Shown: piece by piece, positions 33,201 to 44,698 of the stretch
How positions within the stretch are numbered: the stretch's first letter is position 1
Layout of the letters: every line of letters starts with the position of its first letter
Assembly (NCBI GenBank): GCA_016490735.1
Contig: JAEMWC010000119.1
Location: 540,001 to 604,000 of the forward strand
From: Pachyseris speciosa
Taxonomy: Eukaryota; Cnidaria; Anthozoa; Scleractinia; Pachyseridae
Reading direction: 5' to 3'
Length of the DNA stretch: 64,000 bases
Position numbers and translations under genes: made by a program
The notes under the pieces: generated by a model
Database searches by the model: none
What the model was told of the DNA's origin: nothing
Seen by the model: the letters and a program-made list of their open reading frames with translations, nothing else

Positions 33201-36200
33201 TGTGGGAAGAGGGGAAGGTGAGAGGGGAATGTGGGAAGAGGGGAGGGTGAGAGGGGAATGTGGGAAGAGGGGAGGGTGAGAGGGGAATGTGGGAAGAGGG
33301 GAAGGTGAGAGGGGAATGTGGGAAGAGGGGAGGGTGAGAGGGGAATGTGGGAAGAGGGGAAGGGGGAGAGGGGCATGGGTGAGAGGGGAATGTAGGGAAG
33401 AGGGGAGGGTGAGAGGGGAATGTGGGAAGAGGGCAGGGTGAGAGGGGAATGTGGGAAGAGGGGAAGGTGAGAGGGGAATGTGGGAAGAGGGGAAGGTGAG
33501 AGGGAATGTGGGAAGAGGGGAGGGTGAGAGGGGAATGTGGGAAGAGGGGAAGGTGAGAGGGGTATGGGTGAGAGGGGAATGTAGGGAAGAGGGGAGGGTG
33601 AGAGGGGAATGTGGGAAGAGGGGAGGGTGAGAGGGGAATGTGGGAAGAGGGGAGGGTGAGAGGGGAATGGGGGAAGAGTGGAAGGAGGAGAGGGGTATGG
33701 GTGAGAGGGGAATGTAGGGAAGAGGGGAGGGTGAGAGGGGAATGTGGGAAGAGGGGAGGGTGAGAGGGGAATGTGGGAAGAGGGGAGGGTGAGAGGGGAA
33801 TGTGGGAAGAGGGGAAGGTGAGAGGGGAATGTGGGAAGAGGGGAGGGTGAGAGGGGAATGTGGGAAGAGGGGAGGGTGAGAGGGGAATGTGGGAAGAGGG
33901 GAAGGTGAGAGGGGAATGTGGGAAGAGGGGAGGGTGAGAGGGGAATGTGGGAAGAGGGGAAGGTGAGAGGGGAATGTGGGAAGAGGGGAAGGTGAGAGGG
34001 GAATGTGGAAGAGGGAGGGTGAGAGGGGAATGTGGGAAGAGGGGAGGGTGAGAGGGGAATGTGGGAAGAGGGGAAGGTGAGAGGGGAATGTGGGAAGAGG
34101 GGAAGGTGAGAGGGGAATGTGGGAAGAGGGGAGGGTGAGAGGGGAATGTGGGAAGAGGGGAGGGTGAGAGGGGAATGTGGGAAGAGGGGAAGGTGAGAGG
34201 GGAATGTGGGAAGAGGGGAGGGTGAGAGGGGAATGTGGGAAGAGGGGAAGGGGGAGAGGGGCATGGGTGAGAGGGGAATGTAGGGAAGAGGGGAGGGTGA
34301 GAGGGGAATGTGGGAAGAGGGCAGGGTGAGAGGGGAATGTGGGAAGAGGGGAAGGTGAGAGGGGAATGTGGGAAGAGGGGAAGGTGAGAGGGGAATGTGG
34401 GAAGAGGGGAGGGTGAGAGGGGAATGTGGGAAGAGGGAAGGTGAGAGGGGTATGGGTGAGAGGGGAATGTAGGGAAGAGGGGAGGGTGAGAGGGGAATGT
34501 GGGAAGAGGGGAGGGTGAGAGGGGAATGTGGGAAGAGGGGAGGGTGAGAGGGGAATGGGGAAGAGTGGAAGGAGGAGAGGGGTATGGGTGAGAGGGGAAT
34601 GTAGGGAAGAGGGGAGGGTGAGAGGGGAATGTGGGAAGAGGGGAGGGTGAGAGGGGAATGTGGGAAGAGGGGAGGGTGAGAGGGGAATGTGGGAAGAGGG
34701 GAAGGTGAGAGGGGAATGTGGGAAGAGGGAGGGTGAGAGGGGAATGTGGGAAGAGGGGAGGGTGAGAGGGGAATGTGGGAAGAGGGGAAGGTGAGAGGGG
34801 AATGTAGGGAAGAGGGGAGGGTGAGAGGGGAATGTGGGAAGAGGGAGGGTGAGAGGGGAATGTGGGAAGAGGGGAGGGTGAGAGGGGAATGTGGGAAGAG
34901 GGGAAGGTGAGAGGGGAATGTGGGAAGAGGGGAGGGTGAGAGGGGAATGTGGGAAGAGGGGAGGGTGAGAGGGGAATGTGGGAAGAGGGGAAGGTGAGAG
35001 GGTATGGGTGAGAGGGGAATGTAGGGAAGAGGGGAGGGTGAGAGGGGAATGGGGGAAGAGTGGAAGGGGAGAGGGGTATGGGTGAGAGGGGAATGTAGGG
35101 AAGAGGGGAGGGTGAGAGGGAATGTGGGAAGAGGGGAAGGGGAGAGGGGCATGGGTGAGAGGGGAATGGGGGAAAGAGGGGAATGGGAACAGGGGACAGG
35201 GGAACAGGGGAAGGGGGGATGGGTTTGGGTGAGAGGGGAATGGGAGAAAGAGGGGAATGAGGAAAGGGGTATTGGTGAGAGGGAAATGCAGGAAAGAGGG
35301 GAATGGGGGACAGGGAATGGGGAAGAGGGGAAGGGAGAGAGGGAAATGGGGAAAGAGGAAATGGGGAAAGAGGAAATGGTAGAAAAGGGTAATGGGGGAC
35401 AGGGGAATGGGGAACAGCGGAATGGGGGAAGAGGCGAATGGGGGACAAGGGGAATGGCAGAGAGGTGAATGGGTGGGAGGGGGAGGGGGCTTATGTAATT
35501 AATTATTTGAGGATTTACCTTGCCACGCCAGCTATGAGATGAAGGTCATCAAACGAATGAAGGTTATACATGCCATCTACAGCAACGTGCCGGTCAACAG
35601 CAGCTTGTAGTTCACTTTTTGGAATCCTCTCCACTTTAACACCTAGGCTCTAGAAAACAATTTTGAGGTATTGAAAATAAGGCTGGAAAGAATAACTCAG
35701 TAATTAAACTTTGCTAGGGAAATAATTAACAGTGGACATTACACTGTAAAAAAGTAAAGAAGTAAGAAGTGTTTTGAACAGGCCATACTGTTGCTATGTC
35801 AGCCAGCTAAGTCAAAGAAATAAACACAACTTGTTGATAGATAATTAGCCTGGTAAAGACTAGTAGCATTAATCCATTAAAGTACATATGATAAAAAGTG
35901 CCGGAAACCTTAAAACAAATTCTTACCTCAATCAGCATTGCTCTATTGGCAGGTGCAGTCTCTGGCATACACAGAGTTGCTGGAAGATTATGATCCTTTG
36001 AAGCAAATGCAAATGCCTTGCCATAATTCCCAGCAGACATAGAAACCAGGCTTTTATTGCTCTCAAAGATTTCAGATGGCAGGTAGGCAAACTGATTGAC
36101 AACTCCACGGACCTTGAAAGAACCTGTCTCAATCAAGTTGCAACTCAATGAAATGATGTCCAAATAATTGTTGTAAAAGTAAAGCCAAAGCAATATTGTA

Positions 36201-37002
36201 TTATTCAGGGTTGGTCAGTCTCCTATGCAGCTGTTCTTTTGTGTCGTCACACAACACTCCTCCCCATTTGTGGGGAAGAGCCCTGGGGGACTCCCTAGAA
36301 AGGCCTATACAAGGAGGCTCCACCCGAAAGGGGTACCTTTTTCACGCTTCAGGTATATGAAAGGGTAGGGATTTCACGAGTCCAAGTATATGAAAAGGTA
36401 GGGAAATCTGTCATTGAGGTATTTAAAAGGGCCTAACTAAAATATTTCGAACACTCCTACCTTATCACTGTACTCTTCCAATGGAAGGTATACGAAAGGG
36501 GTACCTTTTCTGTCACAAATGGTATATAAAAGGCTAAGGGGTCGGAGCCTCCCCCGTATCAACTCTTTTCAATCTATTGAACCGTTAACTATGGAAATAT
36601 AGCTTAGATGTAACACTCAATTTTAGTGATCAACGTGTATTTTCTCATCAAAGTATCAACAGATCTCAATACACCGTCAAATCTGATAGATAATTAAATT
36701 AAACCTCCACCTTCTTGTAAACAAATTCTGATTTGCACTCAAGGTGTAAAAATGATCAAACAGAAAGGTTACGAGAAAAAAGAAAATCAGCAAAAGAAAA
36801 AATTGTTTAATGCGTGATCTTCACTGGCTCTACACGCACCTGTGTTTTGCATACTCTCTAATTTCAAATGCAGCTTAAATCGGCCTCCAAAGCCAAACAG
36901 TCCTTCCACATTTTGCAAAAGAGGTGTTCTGTGCACCATCGGGCTCCGTTTAATTGTTTCAATCGCTTTTTCAACGTCTTCCAATGTTACAAGCTCCGCC
37001 AT
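30241..37002 (-). CDS. Serine/threonine dehydratase, serine racemase-like (PLP fold type II)
   Basis: Seven minus-strand exons give a 325-residue frame: 37,002-36,840; 36,123-35,927; 35,649-35,519; 32,305-32,157; 31,471-31,379; 30,710-30,638; 30,412-30,241. The PLP lysine is Lys58 (GSFKVRG), the phosphate loop is CGGGGLLSG (183-191), and TGGNV near the C-terminus is the ring-nitrogen region. Length and spacing match serine racemase and eukaryotic L-serine/L-threonine dehydratases. Two positions argue against racemization: where racemase has a second catalytic Ser after the first (SSGNHG) this protein has SAGNYG (Ala85), as in dehydratases, and the metal-site run E210-x3-A214-x-T216 lacks the final Asp of racemase. 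I predict PLP-dependent ammonia-lyase activity on L-serine or L-threonine in the cytosol. Intron 3 holds a 2.8-kb minisatellite; the second coding intron from the start holds a MITE. Confidence 0.88.
32655..35480. repeat. 29-bp G-rich minisatellite in the dehydratase intron
   Basis: About 95 tandem units of 29 bp with consensus words GAGAGGGGAATGTGGG and AAGAGGGGAGGGT (or GGAAGGT). Because 29 is not a multiple of 3 and no unit contains a stop on the minus strand, all frames stay open and give apparent proteins of 968 and 851 residues, rich in Pro, Ser, Leu and Phe; these are not genes. Each unit contains four G runs (GGGG, GGG, GGGG, GGG). A higher-order repeat of about 888 bp is visible: variant marks at 33,434, 33,561 and 33,695 recur at 34,322, 34,449 and about 34,581. 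Edges decay into irregular G-rich sequence, especially after 35,160. Confidence 0.97.
36240..36560. repeat. Interspersed repeat (copy 1) in dehydratase intron 1
   Basis: Phrases such as GGAGGCTCCACCCGAAAGGG, TATATGAAAGGGTAGGGATTT and GTCATTGAGGTATTTAAAAGG recur in the same order at 48,215-48,540. The ends have GC-rich inverted pieces (GGAGGCTCC...). Noncoding. Confidence 0.75.
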
Positions 37003-37672
37003 TTTGATGATGGACGAGTGAACGAAGGCAGTGAGGGAGAATGAGTACTAGCCACAAGGACAAAAAAAGAATTGGAATGGAATGGACGTGAAAAGAGGTG
37101 GAATTTGTAGACTGGAACAGTAAACATAACCACAAAGTAGCTTTACAGTGCATATTTTGTACATAGGTAATTCTTTGTAGTACAAATAGATTCAAATATT
37201 TTAAATTGAAATTTTAAATACATTGTATCGGTGTCCCTGATAAGTAGGTCAAATAACCAGCTAAAAAACTAGACACGTTGTGGATTGATTGAAAGGCCAT
37301 AAAACCTTGGTTCTTTCAGTTGGAATATTGCTACCTGTGATAGGGAAGAATGGGCAGAGAAAATAGAATATAAATTTACAGCCATTATGGTAGCAACACT
37401 TTTATTGAACTGCATTACACACTTTCTCAATGACACACCTTTAAACCAGCTAAAATGCTGTAACACCACATTTTACAATAAAATTTACAAGATGGCAGCT
37501 ATATTTAAGCAGTCATGGCTACTCTTTTGTTGTCGTGATATTAACTTTATTAGCAGTACGACTCTACATGTTTGTGTTAGAGGTGACTTTGGACATCAAA
37601 GAAGGCCTGAATAGATATGTTCTATTTACTTGCCATCCTGATAATATTTACAACATGTTTCACCTAAGTTAT
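37003..37672. other. Spacer upstream of the dehydratase gene
   Basis: Contains the promoter and 5' untranslated region of the minus-strand dehydratase. Nothing else is recognised. Confidence 0.4.
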
Positions 37673-37964
37673 TAGCCTCCTTCGCAGCTGTTGTTTGTGT
37701 CGGTCCTATTCTCCCTCCCCACCAATGCCTGCTGAACCGAAACAGACATTCCATTCCCATTGTGTCTGAATATCCAATCAGGTGGGAGAATAGAACAGAC
37801 ACAAACAACAGCTGCGAAGGAGGTTACAGGAACTTAGCCACCAAAATTTAAAAGCCGTGATGTGATTGGTCAGTTCCTGTGAAAGGAATGTACAGCTCAG
37901 TTCAGCAGACGTTGGTGGGGAGGGAGAATAGCACCAACACAAACAACGGCTGCGAAGGAGGCTA
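37673..37964. mobile_element. MITE with perfect 9-bp target duplication
   Basis: Both ends read TAGCCTCCTTCGCAGC inward, and CTAAGTTAT flanks it exactly on each side (37,664-37,672 and 37,965-37,973). A third, internal copy of the end sequence lies at 37,787-37,830. Length 292 bp. A 9-bp duplication fits Mutator-like elements. Confidence 0.8.
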
Positions 37965-38385
37965 CTAAGTTATTGGCAAGAAGACCACAAGAAACCATCA
38001 GGCTTTTAAAGAAGGCCCTCCAAGGTGGTCTGCTTTTACTTTGTCAGACGGGTTCGAAGGGAGTACATTTAAAGGCTACATATGAGCCTGACATAAAGCT
38101 TATTGGTGTTTTGGGAGAAGACTGCCGCCTGTTTTTGGAGCCATGCCACTTGCTGCCACTACCCCTTGCAGGGCTGTCATTAGAAGCCGGCTTCTATCAT
38201 GGTAAAATCAGCCGGCTGCTCTCAGTCTGAAAATGAGTAAGACATAACAGCTATAGGAAGAAGAGCTCAATTTTGGACCGGCTACTTTCTTCGAGAGACC
38301 ATCTTCTGAAAACCTTGATGAGAGCCTTGCCGTTGGAAGGCCTCTTACTGGGGATTCAATATATTAAAGAAAACACTATATGTCA

Positions 38386-41300
38386 TCACAGTTCCCACTC
38401 ATCATCACTGTCATCAAAACTTGAATCAGAGTCAAATTCATCTGCACTACTCAAGGTGTCATGCATGACTCTTGCTCTGTTCTTCATGACTTGAGTAAGA
38501 GCAGTCAACAAGCTTCCAGCATCTATGCTCTCTGGCCCAGAATCTTTGTGTTGCTCTGACTCAGGTCCCTCTGGAGTACAGTAATTTTTGGAAGGCTTGC
38601 CTGGAAGCTGATCATGGCCACCGGAAACACTACTCACTGGACTTTGTGACAAGTTTCTTAATTTGGCTTTGTTGAATTGTCTTACCTGGGTTAAGAACGA
38701 TTCTCTGTTGTCGACTGGTGAGGGAGAGTGGCTTGCAGGTACAGACAATCTGCAATCATCCACACTTGTCTGTACAGCATCTGGAGTATGGGAGCTTCCA
38801 CATGCCACACTGTGAGGTTCCTCACAAGGGCTGGTTTGCAAAGGATCTTCTAGTTTCTTCAGTTTAGCTTTATTAAAATGTCTTATCTGAAAAAGAAATG
38901 ATTCTCCACCATTACCATGTGCTGGAGATTGGCTACTAGAAGAAGATGAGCTGCTGTCAATGCAGGTGTCTTCTTGTAATAACATGGCTTTCTCTTGTTG
39001 TATGATGCTTGAGCATGGGGCATTGTCTTGTTCCAGGGTTCTACCATCCTCAAACAGGTGTGCCACATTTCCGTTCAAGCGTCCTTTGCCATCACTGATG
39101 GAAATCAGTGCCTCTCCGTCATCAACAATCTCCATGACAACACCAAGATTAAGGTTATATTGGGACTGTTGCTCGTACAATCCACTTTGAATTTCATCTT
39201 GTAAGGTGGCCATATCTTGCTGTTCTAGACCACAATGGGAAGGTTCTTGGTGGAAGTGGGTAGACTGTGGTCCCTCGCTAACATGAGATGCCTGTGGTCC
39301 TAGTTGTTCCTGTGTTGTTTGACTTCTTTGGGTAGCCTGTGGTTCTATGATGTAAGTCGTGTCCTGTAGTTTATGGCGAGGGGTTCCTGGTCCTTCTTTT
39401 CCTTTTGCTAAGACTCTGTGCCTTGACGGCACCTCAGGTGTGTATGGGGGTGGAGGCAAACAATCAAGTGTTAATGAATTCAAAGGTATATGTGAGGGGG
39501 AGTTTGCTGCTTCTTTACGACGACTGTGTGGATACCCAGGTAGGTGGGGCTGCCTGAAGGATGGGCTCCGTGGTGGAGTCCCTTCGTTGGACCTTACATT
39601 TTGAGTCCTAAGAGGAGTTGGCCTCAGAACACCTCTTTGACATGTAGAGGATCTTCTCATCTGTTTACCTCCAGGCTTCAAGCAAAATTTAACACAAGAC
39701 CCTGATGTGACAACAAGTCTTACAACTTGAACATGTGTCAACTTCTTTGTGCTGGTTCCATTTATCTAAAAATACAAAAAAGATTTTTGAGAGAGATAAA
39801 TATAAATACTACAGTTGTAAACCAACCTAAGAACCATTTTGAATTAAGAGAGAGGGGAGGGGGGAGTGAAGGAAGAAAGAAAAAGTTTCCCTCTACCTTC
39901 CATCCCCTCTCTACCTAGAAAAGCATGACATTCACTGACAGGCTACAAAACTGAAAAACAGAGGAGGGACTACCAGTAGTTTATCTAAGTGGTAAAGAGC
40001 TAGCCAAGAGAAAAGCCAGTAAGAAGATCTTATATGCCCATATAATAGAGTACTAAAATGATGATGTCATAAAAACTTAATTTGTGAAATTATGGGATTT
40101 GTTCGGATATTCAGAAATAATACGACTAAAAAGACCTACTTGCCAAAAATCAGTATTTTCTTACAGTTTGAGAGCGAGATATTAGCACCGTTATGCTCTG
40201 CTGACTCCATACAAATCCCTCTAAATTTTACTCAGTTCCTAACGTTATGAACCGAGTCAAATTTAGAAGGATTTGTATGGAGTCAGCAGAACATAACGGT
40301 GCTAATATCTCAGAGCCAATTTGGCTTTAAATGCTGATTTTTGGCAAGTTAGCATCTTTCATCTCGCTCTTTCTGAAAACCTCAACAAATCCCATAATTT
40401 CAAAAATTCTAATATTTGTGACATCACACTTTAGTACTCTATGGCAACACGGATGCTTAAAAACAGCCTGGCCTAAAGACCTATTAGACTCCCAAAATAT
40501 TGCTGAAATCATGAAAAAGACTAGATTTGACATCTCAATCAGTAACAGTGGCTTTAAGAGGTTATAACAAAATCAGAATTACTCACTTCAACTATGATAT
40601 CTCCTGCCTTTACTCCAGCTCTCTCAGCTGGGGATCCTGCATCAACAGAGATAACATGTACATCACAGGCATAATCAGCACCGCTGAAAAAATAATTAAG
40701 GCCACATTAAACTATGGATGTTAGTCATGTGAAGAGTCCTTTAGATTACAAGATGGCACATGTTCATCATCATACTCCCTCCATGCCAGAAGGTGCATAA
40801 GATTGTTTCACATGTTCACTTTGGGGACATACATGTATGGGAACCAGTCATTTAGTACTTGTGCCATTTCATACTCAACCAGTTTGTTCTCATATTCGGT
40901 TGATTGTTTTTCATACTCCCCAAATAGGCCGCTTTGTTCTCAATTTGTATGGTTCATTTTGTTTATGTTTTCTCTTTTTCAAGCATTTAGTCCCAAGGAG
41001 AATGAGTATACAGGATGGACACAAATCAGCCTAGTCAGTGAGTACTAACCAGTCGTTGTGGAGTTGGGAGTGCGAACAGGTTGAAATACAAAATAGTGTG
41101 AGTACGAAATGACTGTAATGTAGTGTAAAACGTGGTAGTATGGTTCTTATGTTGGGTAGTGACCAATGAAGCATCTGCTGATTATGACTTGGTATTGATT
41201 GGATGAAGCTACATGTACATTGAAGACAATGATTGAGGTTCAAACATGTTTATGGGACAGCAGTCAAACAGTCTGGTACTTGGTCTAAAATTTTACTGCT

Positions 41301-42855
41301 GATCACAATCTATGTGCGCTCTTCAACCCTTGATCAACGCCTTCAACATACCGGTAGCTTCACCTGGTACTGGTTGTTCCCAGCATTCAGATAGTGGCCA
41401 CTGAACAGAGAAGAAAGATGTGCAAACAACAGTGTAGAAAGTGCAAGTACACTGTAGGAAGAAATGTGAAAGCCTTGCTCAATATCTACCTCCTCATGTT
41501 TAAGCTCATTATTCACTCATGAACCATTTTTGCTGCTCCTGCTAACAGCTCAATCCTGGAACAGGCTGAACATGATGAAAACAGCAAAGGAGAAAAATAA
41601 TGATAGTAAGAGGCCCTAACCTGCCGTGTTGCTTGTCTGGATTTTAAAATATCCCGTGTTGGTGTTAAAATCAATAATTCCCAGCCTTGATGTTACTGTC
41701 GGAATTTTGCTGGGAATGATGTCTCTTGTTGGGATTTCATTTTCTGTGCCATTGCTATTTTTTGGCCATGACTCACTTGATGTCAGAATTTTTCCTGGCA
41801 GGGCCACTAGTAACAATAATAAATGAGCTGACACGCTGACTAAAATGTCAACAAATAATAATTTTTCATGGCCTAATACCAGGGTGGTTACCCTGGGATG
41901 ATGTAAGGCACAATACCTACCCCCTGATGCAACAGCCTAACCAACCATCCTCCCCAGGAAAGACATTCACTGTGGAGATCCTCTTCTCCTCTGGTTTGTT
42001 TCCTCCTCTGCACTTTAACTTCGCAACATCTTCAACCTCGTAGTCATCTTTGCAGATAAATTCTGAAGATGAGATTCTCATTTGAATCCCCTTAGCAGCC
42101 TTGATTACCTGTATCAGTTGAGCACCGTTTATTCCACCTCTCCCGCAACGCTTATCATTCACGCGAATAATTCGATCTCCTTTTTTCAAGCCCTGTCTAT
42201 CAGCCAGGGAGCCTTTTGCAACTTCAGCTACGGTTGATGGTTCACGGGAATTTCCACCTCGTACCCTGAATCCAAAACCTTGAGTCAGGGAATCTCTCTT
42301 AAGGAGAACGATCTTGTTGGCACAAAAATCCGTGGAAGACTGTTTTTTACCTCTTCCAAACTTTCGATCTCGAGTGTTTGCACTTGTCACTTCTTTTTCA
42401 CAATCTTGAACTGATTTCTTACTTCCTTGAGACACTTTCTTTTCTCGTTTAGAATTAAGTGTTTTTTCGTCGTCTTTTTTGGTCCTTTTAGCAGGACTGC
42501 ATGGAAACTTAGGAACTCTATTCTCTCTCATTCTCTCCACTTTCGATTCTCCTTGGCGTTTTTTCTCCAAATCTCTGCGTTCACGTAAAGCTTCCGATTT
42601 AAGAAGCTCGTTGCAGTAACGAGTAAACTTGTTCCTTTGATTCTTTGGAAGACGACGTCGAACTTCAGCCAGTACGGTGACCTTAGAGGGCGAGTTCACG
42701 ATTTTGATGAGATTCGAACAAAATACCTCCAGTGATCTTGTCTTCGAGAAGTTCTTTACCGCGATGTTGAGTCGCTCGTATTCGTCGCTTCTCAATAATT
42801 CTTTCGCTTGTTCTTTGAAAGCCCCGTCACAGCTAATGCCGTTTTGTGTGGCCAT
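38386..42855 (-). CDS. Harmonin-like, double-PDZ, WH2 and central-acidic protein: predicted Arp2/3 activator
   Basis: Three minus-strand exons: 42,855-41,921, 40,683-40,587 and 39,765-38,386, phases 2 and 0, 803 residues. Order: helical region about 15-90 resembling the harmonin N-like domain (LRSDEYERLNIAVKNF, VRRRLPKNQRNKFTRY); basic Lys-rich linker 95-178; PDZ1 181-262 with carboxylate loop GFGF (193-196); PDZ2 about 294-377 (GWLGCCIRG, ADYACDVHVISV, GSPAERAGVKAGD), split by both introns; Pro/Ser/Gln-rich linker with PPPPYTP; WH2 motif 1 at 632-651 (SFLFQIRHFNKAKLKKL); WH2 motif 2 at 699-716 (SFLTQVRQFNKAKLRNL); central motif 761-782 (LLTALTQVMKNRARVMHD); acidic tail 785-803 ending SDDEWEL. 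The last three form a WASP-type V-V-C-A module, in which WH2 binds actin and C-A binds Arp2/3 through the terminal acidic-Trp. Scaffold ends of whirlin/harmonin type usually lack this. Predicted role: nucleating branched actin at PDZ-anchored membrane sites. Domain calls are by eye; function is inferred. Confidence 0.8.
40046..40441. mobile_element. Hairpin MITE in the PDZ-WCA gene intron
   Basis: Almost the whole 396 bp is one inverted repeat: ends TAGAGTACTAAAATGATG and the complement CACACTTTAGTACTCTA, and inner arms such as GACTCCATACAAATCCCT against AGGATTTGTATGGAGTC around a centre near 40,240. A transcript would fold into a long hairpin. Confidence 0.8.
40684..41920 (-). other. Intron 1 of the PDZ-WCA gene
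   Basis: No exon or repeat boundary is recognised. Short repeated words of the type TTGTTCTCATATTCGG, TTTTCATACTCCC and TTTGTTCTCAATTTG around 40,880-40,945 suggest a weak degenerate repeat. Confidence 0.4.
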
Positions 42856-43054
42856 TTGTACGTTGCCTTCTCCACAAAGCTAATAAACAGAATAAACCAA
42901 ACGGTTTGCCCTTGTATACAAATTCAAACACTGCCCGCCAAGCATATCCGTACCCAGACTCTCATCGATTTCTGAGACACTGCAGACCGTGAGTGAGCTA
43001 AGTAAGAATGAAGCAGGGTTGGTGAGGTGGGGAAGGAGGGGGAAGGGGGGGGGG

Positions 43055-44698
43055 GGGAGGAATTTCCATATAGCCCCATACATTAATTATACATTCTATT
43101 CATTAATTATGTAAGCGCTTCATTGTTTTTTAAGACAATGACTTATTCCCTAGGGTTTCGCATATATACATTGCTAATTATTACTTACTGTAGCAATAAA
43201 AGAGGATTCAATTCCCCGTGTCCTTTCTCTCTCTTTTTCTGTCCCACATTCCTCCTTTTCCCCACTGTTTTCTCACTATTTTTCCACTATTTTTCTATGA
43301 TCCCAAGGCCCCTTTTTTTCTCTATCTCTTTTAATTTATTTGACTGCTCTACTGGGCTCTGGACCATCGCCCTACGCTCGGCTTTCTGTTACCAGTCCGT
43401 CACCTTACCACTGAGCTACACAAACCAGTTGCAAGGTACTCGTCAATAACTAAGTTTTATCTTACCTATCCATCTAAAAACATCTTCATAACAATATACA
43501 CAAAAGAAATGCACGAGAGATCTACTTTGCACAAAAGAATGCGTTTCATCCACCCTTTGATTGGTCCATTTAGATATATAAAAAAGCCAATTAGGAATAT
43601 TTATTTCCGTTCTGCTGTATACCAAAACGAAGTGTTTTTTCGCGCGAAAATAGCCCAAATGAACTTGATCGCTTTCACGAAGATCCTTCAGGATCACGAC
43701 TGGTTCATAGACTGGTACAAGGAACAAAACCTGCTCGATAAAACGTCCTCAACCTGGGTGTAGCAACGCATTCAGCTGGACAAGAGCTTCATCACAAGAA
43801 GGGTATGAGTGGCGATGCTCGAAGAGTGATTGCTTTGGAATGGTATCAATGCGCCATAAATCATGGTTTTATGGCATCAAGCCGTTTTCATCAAAATGTA
43901 CTAGCCCCAACATACACATGGGCGCACAAATTTACCACAACTCAAGCAGTTTATGAAACCTCACTTGACGAACAAGCCATGCCAACCACAGTCTCAACTT
44001 CTAAGAACCAGACACTGGTGCCCATACACGGCCGGGGCATTGAAAATACATGGCGAGGTTTATGCTGAACAGGAAGATCGCAAAAACTTTTCCAGGGCGA
44101 CCTACAGGAAAACATGTGGCGTCAGCACTTCGGCAAAGAACACTTTGGAAAAATTCTCTTGCATATCGCTGACCACTACGAAGTCCGCAAAGACAAGGAA
44201 GAGGGTTCCAAACCAGTAAACAGTCTATGCTCACTTCGTGATGCGCGCCAGAAAGGGAAAAATTACATTTTCCTCAAAAGAAACGTCATGAGCTCCAGCA
44301 AAATTTCGACAAGGATAGCAAAGAACGAGCTACACCAGGTAAGAAAATTATTTTATTTGCGAACATTTTGTCTGCAAATACAACAGACTGACGATTGCCA
44401 TACAGCGATTTAACCGCTAACCCTGACGCTGAAATTTATTTGAATCACCTACAAAGCACAGCGAAACTGAATTACTTTCAAACTCCGAAAAAAACCTAGC
44501 AAGACTTACCTGAAATTAGGGCTTTCGAAGGAAAAACGCGCCAAAAGTTTCCTGTTTCCAAAAAGACAGAAAAAAAATAAAGAACTTCCGAAACAAAGAG
44601 CAGAAGTCTCAAAGGCTTACCATTGTTACCGCTATTGTTTTCTTAGAACAAAGATTGAATGCATAATTAATGTATTGGGCTGTGCGGAAATCTTGCCC
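43055..44698 (+). mobile_element. Merlin-type DNA transposon, decayed
   Basis: Left end (GGAATTTCCATATAGCCCC, then ATACATTAATTAT) and the complement of the right end (AAGATTTCCGCACAGCCC, ATACATTAATTAT) match, giving inverted ends of about 35 bp. The same ends bound a short element at 46,577-47,042 with an 8-bp target duplication. Inside is a broken Merlin/ISXO2-like transposase. The target duplication of this copy cannot be read because the left flank is a G run. Confidence 0.7.
43509..44344 (+). pseudogene. Merlin (IS1016/ISXO2-like) transposase remnant
   Basis: A first frame (43,509-43,763) ends with LIAFTKILQDHDWFIDWYKE, like the helical N-terminus of Merlin transposases. A second frame (43,805-44,344) contains VSTSKNQTLVPIHGRGIENTW, which aligns in style with the conserved H-SKNFVDP-T-A-H-T-IE-W block including the catalytic Glu; after an in-frame stop at 44,066 it resumes with LQENMWRQHFGKEHFGKILL and HIADHYEV, matching the usual EFMWR...F..IL..I C-terminus. 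The middle with the two catalytic Asp is not recognisable. A donor-like GTAAGA follows at 44,341. The family call is from memory of conserved blocks. Confidence 0.65.

Noticed and set aside
32542..35448. Open frames of 968 and 851 codons on the minus strand
   Set aside because: They translate the 29-bp minisatellite; the period is not a multiple of 3 and no unit has a stop, so every frame stays open. They lie inside an intron of the dehydratase gene.
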